Shown here: piece by piece, positions 55,639 to 64,000 of the stretch
Position numbering within the stretch: position 1 is the stretch's first letter
Layout: every line of letters starts with the position of its first letter
DNA from: Aurelia coerulea
Lineage: Eukaryota; Cnidaria; Scyphozoa; Semaeostomeae; Ulmaridae
Length of the DNA stretch: 64,000 nt
NCBI GenBank assembly: GCA_039566865.1
Contig: CM076947.1
Location: 5,711,501-5,775,500, forward strand
Direction: 5' to 3'
Program-made: the position numbers and the translations under genes
The notes under the pieces: generated by a model
The model's database searches: none
What the model was told of the DNA's origin: nothing
The model's input: only the letters and a program-made list of their open reading frames with translations

Positions 55639-55921
55639 TACCAATTCCATTGACCATGGCAAAAATTGTTTGTCAATTACGCCTTATGCCAGCAAGCCTA
55701 TAATTATACTCTTCTGGACTCAGCATTGTTACATACAGAGCTATGTTAACTGTCAAACATTACTTTACACTGGAATTTTTACAGCATCTTTTTACAGCAT
55801 TTTTTTAGGTGATTAGCCGGATCTTTAGAAATCATTTTATTTCATCTATTACTTATTGCAGTTCTCTGTCATTATTTGCCATCACTTCAACATAGTTTAG
55901 ATTGAAAACTTGTCTCGAGAG
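55639..55921. other. No gene recognised
   Basis: Short spacer between two MITEs. Confidence 0.35.
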
Positions 55922-56080
55922 CATAAGTGTATGGGAAGAAAACATCTAGGGGGCTGCCCAACACAAAGTCCATTATTTACCAACATTTTTGCTCAACTGA
56001 GGGCAGATTTTCAATAATTATTCCAAAGTTGGGGGGCTACCCCCCCCCCCCCCCGGCCCCCCATCTTGTATGCTTGATGC
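55922..56080. mobile_element. Diverged copy of the CATAAGCGTACGGG element
   Basis: CATAAGTGTATGGGAAGAAA at the left, then the same interior (CACAAAGTCCATTATTTACC, GAGGGCAGATTTTC) and C-runs, ending in a degenerate TTGTATGCTTGATG. The TSD is not clear. Confidence 0.7.
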
Positions 56081-56548
56081 ATGAGAGTGAGGGTAAATTC
56101 TATGAATCAAAATAATCAGTAGTTAGTTTGTTGGCTTGGAGAAGAGATTTCAGAGCTATCATAGATTTCACATCTCAGAATTCACTGAGATCAAATCAAA
56201 CTAAACACAGAATGTGAAACCTATGGATAGCTGGAATGGTGCATTATCTGCTATTCTTCAGAACATTAAATCACTTTGTTTTTGCACCCTTACTGATCAC
56301 AAAGGCACAATCAAGATATTCCCCATCAATGAAAATTGGAAGACTTTGCTGCACGCTCCAACAAACTTTTAAGTAAAGTTCAATTCTCAAAAATTAGAAA
56401 AATTCTAAAAGCGTCCAATAACATAAAATAATGTCAAAGTTTTCAGAGAGAATTAGTTAGACCATGATATGATCCAAGCAATTCTTCAAAGAGTAAATTA
56501 CAGTCAATTGAATCATAAATGATTGTTAACAGCTGCATTTTATTCAAG

Positions 56549-56713
56549 CAGGGATGTAGGAAGCATCTCAAAGTTGGGGGGCACAACACTTCAAGGGCAC
56601 TTTTCATTGGGCTAAAGGGGCACTTCCTCAAAATAAGAGGGCACTTCTTTGTTTATTGCAAAATGTTGAGGGGACATGTGCCTCCCGTGCCCCCCCTGGT
56701 TCCTACGTCTCTG
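56549..56713. mobile_element. 165-bp hAT-like MITE, 8-bp TSD with one mismatch
   Basis: CAGGGATGTAGGAAGCATCT at the left and GGTTCCTACGTCTCTG at the right, flanked by TATTCAAG and CATTCAAG. It is the inverse orientation of the 54367-54533 element, sharing GCCCTTTT-type and AAACAAAGAAGTGCCC interior blocks. Confidence 0.85.
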
Positions 56714-57191
56714 CATTCAAGTGTTTCTAACTTTGGCATACTGTAAGTCCTTGTTTAGGTAGTTCTTCTTCAATTAACATTGCTTAATAGCATACACCTT
56801 TCTGTTTTACCGCCCGTCTTATTAATGTGATCAAGCCACTGCATTCTGTATGGTGAGATCCTCGTTTCTCTATCCAATTTGTAATTTTCCTTTTTTCTAT
56901 GATGAAAATATGAGATTTCTCATGATATGAAAATGAATTAGGTTCGTTGAAATACTTTCATCAGTTTTTATAAATATTTTAAACAAGGCATATTTTACCC
57001 AATATGTAAAACCTGTCATTAGGTATTTGAAGATATCAGAATATAATTTTAAGAGGAAAGAGCCATTATGTTGCAAATTTTGTAGTAAGTCTAGTTTATC
57101 ACCCAACATAATTCATTATGCCGCACAACCTGTATTAAGAGGAAACAGCCCCGCTATCTTTCTCTAATTGCAATGATCTCTACAAATAGGA
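56714..57191. other. No gene recognised
   Basis: AT-rich sequence before the satellite array. Confidence 0.4.
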
Positions 57192-59300
57192 ATACAGAGA
57201 AATAGAAACAGAATGGGGTATATTTTGTCATTTCGCTCGGGCCCTCCACCAATTTTCCCAAACTTTTTGAGAATTGAACATATTTCATGAAGGTGTAAAC
57301 AAGGTAATTTGAAAAAATCGAAGTGTTGCATAGTGTGGTATTGCCACAGTTTTCGGGTTTAGCTAAGGGTTTTCTCGCTAGGACAGTCATGACTCTTAGG
57401 CCCGATAAATTGGTTAGAATTTAGAAAGGGGTGTATTTGTTGTTCCGCTCGGGTCCTCCACCAATTTTCCCAAACTTTTTGAGAACTGAACATATTTCAT
57501 GGAGGTGTGAACAAGGCAATTTAAAAAAATGTAAGTGTTGCATAGTGTAGTTTTGCTACAGTGTTCGGGTTTAGCGAAGGGTTTTCTCGCTGGGACAGTC
57601 ATGACTCTTAGGCCCGATAAATTGGAGAATTTAGAAAGGGGTGTATTTGTCGTTCCGCTCGGGTCCTCCACCAATTTTCCCAAACTTTTTGAGAACTGAA
57701 CATATTTCATGGAGGTGTGAACAAGGTAATTTAAAAAAATCTAAGTGTTGCATAGTGTGGTATTGCCACAGTGTTCGGGTTTAGCTAAGGGTTTTCTCGC
57801 TAGGACAGTCATGACTCTTAGGCCCGATAAATTGGAGAATTTAGAAAGGGGTGTATTTGTTGTTCCGCTCGGGTCCTCCACCAATTTTCCCAAACTTTTT
57901 GAGAACTGAACATATTTCATGGAGGTGTGAACAAGGCAATTTAAAAAAATGTAAGTGTTGCATAGTGTAGTTTTGCCACAGTGTTCGGGTTTAGCGAAGG
58001 GTTTTCTCGCTGGGACAGTCATGACTCTTAGGCCCGATAAATTGGAGAATTTAGAAAGGGGTGTATTTGTCGTTCCGCTCGGGTCCTCCACCAATTTTCC
58101 CAAACTTTTTGAGAATTGAACATATTTCATGGAGGTGTAAACAAGGTAATTTAAAAAAATCTAAGTGTTGCATAGTGTAGTTTTGCCACAGTGTTCGGGT
58201 TTAGCGAAGGATTTTCTCGCTAGGACAGTCATGACTCTTAGGCCCGATAAATTGGAGAATTTAGAAAGGGGTGTATTTGTTGTTCCGCTCGGGTCCTCCA
58301 CCAATTTTCCCAAACTTTTTGAGAACTGAACATATTTCATGGAGGTGTGAACAAGGTAATTTAAAAAAATCTAAGTGTTGCATAGTGTAGTTTTGCCACA
58401 GTGTTCGGGTTTAGCGAAGGATTTTCTCGCTTGGACAGTCATGACTCTTAGGCCCGATAAATTGGAGAATTTAGAAAGGGGTGTATTTGTCGTTCCGCTC
58501 GGGTCCTCCACCAATTTTCCCAAACTTTTTGAGAATTGAACATATTTCATGGAGGTGTAAACAAGGTAATTTAAAAAAATCTAAGTGTTGCATATTGTAG
58601 TTTTGCCACAGTGTTCGGGTTTAGCGAAGGATTTTCTCGCTAGGACAGTCATGACTCTTAGGCCCGATAAATTGGAGAATTTAGAAAGGGGTGTATTTGT
58701 TGTTCCGCTCGGGTCCTCCACCAATTTTCCCAAACTTTTTGAGAACTGAACATATTTCATGGAGGTGTGAACAAGGTAATTTAAAAAAATCTAAGTGTTG
58801 CATAGTGTGGTTTTGCCACAGTGTTCGAGTTTAGCGAAGGGTTTTCTCGCTGGGACAGTCATGACTCTTAGGCCCGATAAATTGGAGAATTTAGAAAGGG
58901 GTGTATTTGTCGTTCCGCTCGGGTCCTCCACCAATTTTCCCAAACTTTTTGAGAATTGAACATATTTCATGGAGGTGTAAACAAGGTAATTTAAAAAAAT
59001 CTAAGTGTTGCATAGTGTAGTTTTGCCACAGTGTTCGGGTTTAGCGAAGGATTTTCTCGCTAGGACAGTCATGACTCTTAGGCCCGATAAATTGGAGAAT
59101 TTAGAAAGGGGTGTATTTGCCGTTCCGCTCGGGCCCTCCACCAATTTTCCCAAACTTTTTGAGAACTGAACATATTTCATGGAGGTGTGAACAAGGTAAT
59201 TAAAAAAAATGTAAGTGTTGCATAGTGTAGTTTTGCCACAGTGTTTAGGTTTATCGAAGGGTTTCCTCGCTAGGACAGTCATGACTCTTAGGCCCGATAT
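57192..59300. repeat. Satellite array, about ten 210-bp units with dimeric higher order
   Basis: TTAGAAAGGGGTGTATTTG recurs at 57421, 57631, 57841, 58051, 58261, 58471, 58681, 58891 and 59101, exactly 210 bases each time. The first unit (57192-57420) is more diverged. Units alternate: TGTTCCGCTC at 57441, 57861, 58281 and 58701, and CGTTCCGCTC at 57651, 58071, 58491 and 58911. From 57901 the GAGAACTGAA/GTGTGA type alternates with GAGAATTGAA/GTGTAA. So the amplified unit is a 420-bp dimer. As 210 is divisible by three, long minus-strand frames arise by construction. Confidence 0.95.
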
Positions 59301-60167
59301 AGAGATTTACGCCTACCTACCTTTCCTTTCATCGTGTACCTTGCTTCGAGAGTCGTGATATTTCATTTCTCCGTGTCTTTTACAAAGCTGTGCAATAGCA
59401 GACCTTCCCTGTCAAAGCCACCAGCAGCCATACAAAAATATTTGTTTATAAACTTGTTTGCAGCCTCAGAGAGTTTTGAGCCAAAAATATTTTCTTCAAC
59501 CATGTGAGTTTCTATTAATTCTGCGCACGCACGCCCTCACAGCTACGCCGCAGCTGTGCCGCCATTTTGTGTGAAAACAATTTTCCGTCCTGCTGGTTCT
59601 CTGCTTCTTTTTAAAGATTCCTCATTATGTTGTTGTATGGTTTGTGATGTAGTGGTTTTGGGAAATCCATAGATGCACAAAACTGACTAAGACCAGAATG
59701 TCCTAGACCCTGGGAAGAAGCAGCATGCACTGCTCTTATATTTACATCATATGGTCCATTGTGGCATACTTGGGGGCTTGATTGCAAAGTTGAAGACTTT
59801 GAACAAATGTTGCATCTTAAAATTAGTTTCTGAGCCATCCTTAGCCATTCTTAGCCATTTCTTAAACTCTTGCTTTCAAATAGTTCTAATCTACTCTTTG
59901 AACTTTTGCAGGAACTGCAAATTGCTGCCTGTGACAAAACTGCTTTCAGCTGCTCTAAATTCATTGCAGAGTATCCATTAGCTGGTGTGGTGACATGTTT
60001 TTGTTTGAAACCAATGCAAAGCTGAGCTGCTGACTTTGTCCTTGATCTCGTTATTTTCCCCTTGAATGGGCTTTGTTTATTAAAGAATGAATGTTGCAGT
60101 TTCTCTTCACTAACATTTCTCTTCCGGACCGAAATCGAGGCTGGGCAGTCGTTACATTATTTCCAAG
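59301..60167. other. No gene recognised
   Basis: Short frames only. CCGCAGCTGTGCCGCCATTT near 59550 resembles promoter-proximal sequence (GCCATTTT on the minus strand) but nothing coding follows. Confidence 0.35.
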
Positions 60168-60273
60168 ATGGCCGTCCGAAGAAACTTTCAGGCCTCGCAT
60201 ATCGATATTAACATCACTTGTTCGTGCACATTTGTTAGCAGAACAGACAGAAAACAAAGAAAAAGACATTTTG
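60168..60273 (+). CDS. Putative first coding exon
   Basis: CCAAGATGGCCGTCC is a good start context. The frame reads MAVRRNFQASHIDINITCSC then TFVSRTDRKQRKRHF and meets a donor, TTTTG|GTAACG. It may be the first exon of the decayed Mutator-type gene downstream. Unassigned. Confidence 0.3.
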
Positions 60274-60727
60274 GTAACGTGAGGCAAGTATTTACATTAT
60301 AATTTTACAACTATTTATCCTGTTGCCTGTGTTTTAGCAAGAAGACGCGAGCCGAGAAGATGCCAGCAGAATTCTTTTGTTCAAGGATGTAATTTACAAA
60401 GCAAAATCAACTTCAAAACGTTTGTGAATCTCCTGGGGCTTTGCGTAAGTTCTGTTATGAAATCGACAACCTGAAAAGTGTACTTTTGAAGGCCGCTCAC
60501 AAAAAAATAGAACGCCGATATGGAAAGTAAAAACTATGTGAGGATATTCATAACCAATGGAGACACAAGAACACAAAAATATTTTCAAAGAGTATTCCTC
60601 TCTATGAGTAACTGTTTGACATAAAAAGGCTGCAAAATTGGAATTCTCCAAAAACCCCTGAACGTCCCCGTCTTCGAAGACGTCAGCGTCTTGTTGCTAA
60701 AACAGCCTAGTAACAGGAAAGGTGCTT

Positions 60728-62488
60728 GACACCGAGGTGATGTCAAAGGAATGCAGAAAATGCATGCTCAATACCAGAAAGGAAGGAACTAAAGAGTTTG
60801 ATGAGTGGTGGATAAGTAATCAACATGAGTGTGAAGTAAATTTCTAAGGTTCTTCAGATAAAATGGACCCAGAAGGGTGCCTTCGAATCTTTGAAAGATC
60901 CATACAAAGGCACTCTCTGAGGTATACTGAATTTTTTGGTGACGGTGACAGCAAAGCTCACATGCAGCTAGTAAAGGAGAAGGTTTATGGAGATGTTTTG
61001 GTTGCCAAGCTTCAATGTGTGGGCGATATATTTAAAAGTGAATGGGCTCAAGGTTGTGGTCCCTCAAAAAAAGACTTGGAAAAGGAACACTTTCTGATGG
61101 TAAATCAATTGGGGGAAAGGAGAGACTTAAAGATAAATTGATAGACAGTCTCCAAGTTTATTATGGAAAGGCAATCAGGGGCAACACAGAAAATCTGCAG
61201 GCTATGCAAAATGCAGTCATGGCTATATGGAACCACAAGAGATCCACAGATGAAAGTTAATTTCATCATTTGTGCCCAGAAGGCAATAATTAATGGTGTG
61301 GGTTTTAACCCTATCCAGACTAGGGGGGGCACAAAGTGCCCCCCTAGTAAACTTTTCCACACAGCTCGTTGAGTATCTCCTGAATAGTCTAGCTTTCTTG
61401 TGACTTTTAGTTTCTATCTATGAGACATCTTTTCATGTCAATTTCAAAAATTTTGACACTGATTCCGGGGGTCAACACATGCTATTAAATTGAGTGTTCC
61501 GCAAAATAAATACCTTTTAAGTCACAGCTTGGAAACCACTGGCTCTATGACAATGAGACAAACATTGTTGAACTCGTCTTGAAACAAGCTTTCATTTGAT
61601 ATATAGTTTATTGATTTTTGATGACGTCATCAACAATTGGTTGTTGCGCATGCGTACTGACGAAAAACCCTGTTATGCTTCATTTTTAGAAAAATGAGTG
61701 ACATAGTATGATGCAGCAGGTCTTTTTACGTACATTTAGCATTTTTTGCTATTTTTAAAAGTAATTTGTAATCAATTTTAGACAAAAATCGCTCTTTTTT
61801 GCATACAAAATAAATAAATGCTGACATCAGCAAAAATATCATTGTTACATAGCAAAAATTTCAAAATAAGAATTACAAGGATATAATTCTTCCTTGTTTC
61901 AAATAACACATCGATATGTTTTATTAATTTTGAGATACAACGTGACAATGTACGTGTGGTTTTACACCCAAATTAGCAGCATTTGCTGACGTCAGCACTT
62001 AATCATGTGACATAAACATGGCAAGTGGTACCAACGATTACAAACATGATGATCCATTGCCAGCTGTTGTTGCAGAAGAAATAAAGACCGTTTTTGATGC
62101 TCTAAGTAAAGAGTCACTATTGGCTTCATGCTTACATGGTGGTACACAAAATCAAAATGAATCTTTCAATGGATTGATTTGGCAGCGTGCTCCAAAGATT
62201 ACACATTCTGGCCTTCAAACTGTGGAATTAGCCACCCATTTGGCAGTTGGCATCTTCAATGATGGCACAAAAACAATCCTCAGAATATTGATGGAACTCG
62301 GAATAAAACCAGGAGCACTTTGCTGGAAACTTTGCAACCGAATTGATGAGGAGCGCATGTATCATGCAGCATACAAAACCTCAGATAAGGCAAAAAAGAG
62401 AAGAAAAACTATAAGGAACAAGAAAAAAGGCTATTCAGAGGTGCAAGAAGACAGGGAAGGAGTGCAGTATGAAGCTGGAGCATTTTAA
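60728..62488 (+). pseudogene. Mutator-like transposase pseudogene split by a TTAA-type element
   Basis: Parts in order: VLDTEVMSKECRKCMLNTRK, DEWWISNQHECEVNF then a stop, KMDPEGCLRIFERSIQRHSL, RYTEFFGDGDSKAHMQLVKE, then a frameshift to GTLSDGKSIGGKERLKDKLI and IRGNTENLQAMQNAVMAIWN. After the insertion (61309-62012) come TNDYKHDDPLPAVVAEEIKT, HGGTQNQNESFNGLIWQRAP, ATHLAVGIFNDGTKTILRIL and a basic C-terminus ending EAGAF. GDGDSK and NQNES (catalytic Asp and Glu regions) survive. It is the same family as 52167-53627 but a separate lineage. Confidence 0.85.
61309..62012. mobile_element. TTAA-type element, right end missing
   Basis: TTAA (61305-61308), then CCCTATCCAGACTAGGGGGG and the CACAAAGTG palindrome. 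The interior matches 44140-45139 (TTGATGACGTCATCAACAAT, TGCTGACGTCAGCACTTAAT) but stops at CATGTGACATAAAC, without the last third and right TIR. It sits inside the transposase pseudogene. Confidence 0.8.
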
Positions 62489-63090
62489 ACAGATAAAACT
62501 TACTGACCATATGTTATTAATAAAAGTAAATTTTAAACGCGATTTCTAGAAAAGTGCTATTTCGCGTGCAATTTGAAAGTTTGGCAAATGTATTTCAAAA
62601 GGTATAGAAGGTATCCCCCTCAAATTTTCAGTGTATGTGCCCCTACAAAAGACCTGTGCAATAACCTAGAATGGAGCACATTGGGTTGAAATAACCAGAG
62701 TGGTGACCTTTTCTTATCAAGTCGAATTTGACATTTTGGTTGAATTTTGGCAATACACTAAAAGAATAGTTAGAGGACACATATTGCCTCATTACTAGGT
62801 CATTGCACATATCTATCTAAGCTTTATCAGTTCTAGCTTTATCGGCAATTCTAGTTTTAATCCAGACAGATATTTTAACAGTTCAGTTGTTAGGCCCGAC
62901 TTTATGCAGATCAGAGTTTTTCGTCAGTTTTGGAGGAAGACATGAATCATGAAAAAGAAGGGAAAACACCTCCCTTCTTTACGTCAAAGTCATTTTCTTA
63001 CTGAAAAAGATGTTCTGACGCACCAAAATGGAAAATGCAAGATTAATTTCAATGGTGATACCCTGTTGTATGTGTTGGCGCTTTTGAACT
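62489..63090. other. No gene recognised
   Basis: AT-rich 3' flank of the transposase pseudogene. Confidence 0.4.
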
Positions 63091-63094
63091 TTAA

Positions 63095-63540
63095 CCCTAT
63101 TTTAACCGGGGGGGGGGCCTTTTTGGCCCCCCTATCGGATTTTTTTAATAGCTCCCAAACGATGGCACTTACAATGCTGAAACTCCTTGACTTTTCCTAA
63201 AATTTAGTTGGCAATCAGAAAATAGAAATTTCAATACCTATTGTTTGACCACGTGACCACCACATGCCCATATTTGGAGAGTGGTCACAAAGAAATTCTT
63301 TAAAACGGCTTTAATTTCTTCCTTTGTTACTAAATCTCAACAATATATATACCATTCGATTCGTCTTGATGAGTACTTTCATTTGATATATAATTTATTC
63401 ATATTTGCTGACATCAGCAGTTTATTATTTCTATGACGTCATAAATATTTATGACGTCATATTCCTAATGAATGAGTAATTTTTCATGCAAAACTGATGG
63501 AATTACCTCAAATATCGATAAAGGTACTTGATGCGGGGTG
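63095..63540. mobile_element. TTAA-type element, variant left end
   Basis: TTAA (63091-63094), CCCTATTTTAACCGGGGGGG and a palindrome GGCCTTTTTGGCCCCCC. The interior includes TATGACGTCATAAATATTTATGACGTCATA, seen here only in parts. It is related to but distinct from the CCCTATCCAGAC family. The right end was not identified, so the end coordinate is approximate. Confidence 0.5.
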
Positions 63541-64000
63541 TCTGCAAACCACGAAATCACGAAACGAAACGGTGAAATAGCGAAACAAAATGGGGAAATA
63601 GTGAAACAGCGAAATGAACTGCTAGGTGCAATAGAAGAAATACTACGAGCATAAAATGAGCTGAATGAAGAGAGAACTGGACACTTTTTGTTTCGCTTCT
63701 TCCGCTTTTATTTGGGATTTAGGCCTTGTACTTCTTATTGCAGTTAGATGAGAAAGTTGAGATATGGAATCATAGTGTTTTCTACGTTATTTCATTACCC
63801 AGGGACCGCGCAGCAATTGGGCTAGAGGAGGCAATAGCCCCCCCCCCCTCCACTTTTTTCAAAGATAGGTCTAAAAACGTATGAACTTTGTCGATTTTTT
63901 TCCTTGAATAAATCAATGACAACGAAGGAAAACGACTTGTACACAAATGTATGTGTCAACCATGGTAAATTTAGTATAACGTACAGCATGGTCATTGACA
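63541..64000. other. Simple-sequence-like stretch and window end
   Basis: About 63550-63625 has repeated CGAAAC, GAAATAG and GTGAAACAGCGAAA phrases. A C-run (CCCCCCCCCCTCC) lies near 63840, with no partner seen in the window. Confidence 0.4.

Noticed and set aside
57741..58130. 129-residue open frame in the satellite as a gene
   Set aside because: It is produced by a 210-bp repeat whose length is divisible by three; no start context, splice site or known motif.
1..64000. tRNA genes and CRISPR arrays
   Set aside because: No convincing A-box/B-box pair or regularly spaced repeat-spacer array was found by eye; the only regular array is the 210-bp satellite.

Overview
This window looks like repeat-rich accessory DNA from a marine invertebrate animal. 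A cnidarian is my best guess, with sponge or mollusc possible. The evidence is indirect: AT-rich sequence, spliced genes with GT-AG introns, and a transposon mix I associate with cnidarian genomes (Mutator-like transposases, DUF6589 proteins, Penelope-like and RTE/Jockey-like retroelements, P-element/THAP transposases, KDZ-like and PIF1-like fragments). I see no rRNA, convincing tRNA, CRISPR array or bacterial operon.

Layout. 1-3.9 kb: transposase-like fragments and small inverted-repeat elements. 3.9-7.7 kb: element B, 3.7 kb, 24-bp perfect terminal inverted repeats (TIRs) and a 9-bp target-site duplication (TSD), carrying a degraded Rep/HUH-like fragment. 9.9-15.7 kb: a DUF6589 gene broken by two nested elements: element A (3.7 kb, roughly 0.8-0.9 kb TIRs, 9-bp TSD) and a 941-bp element that splits a C2H2 finger. 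16-21 kb: Gag-like coding, a P-element-like pseudogene with two catalytic-position changes, and a GDGR-type transposase remnant hit by a Tc1-like element. 22-23.4 kb: Penelope pseudogene. 24.7-29 kb: a zinc-finger gene fragment and a second copy of element A that serves as an empty-site control for three insertions. 29.8-31 kb: a spliced BEN-like gene on the minus strand. 31.7-39.1 kb: PIF1 and hAT/ZMYM fragments, a non-LTR retrotransposon lacking its RT core, and a Penelope-like element with tandem leader copies. 40-43 kb: isolated exons, one with a CXC (Tesmin/TSO1-like) motif. 43.5-48.1 kb: the best-preserved gene, a spliced C2H2 + SUMO-interacting motif + WRKY-GCM1-type finger + MULE DDE + SWIM protein. 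52.2-53.6 kb: a largely intact Mutator-family transposase. 57.2-59.3 kb: a 210-bp satellite with dimeric higher-order structure. 60.7-62.5 kb: a broken Mutator-family copy with a TTAA element inside it.

How it fits together. The window holds two different MULE-type transposase genes that look catalytically intact (43.5-48.1 kb and 52.2-53.6 kb) and two large non-autonomous elements with MULE-like 9-bp TSDs (A and B). A link between transposase and element is inference, since no shared TIR was found. Several otherwise unrelated small DNA-transposon families carry a G-run/C-run palindrome just inside their ends, which I consider the most unusual recurring structure. Family names come from motif recognition by eye; no database search was run.
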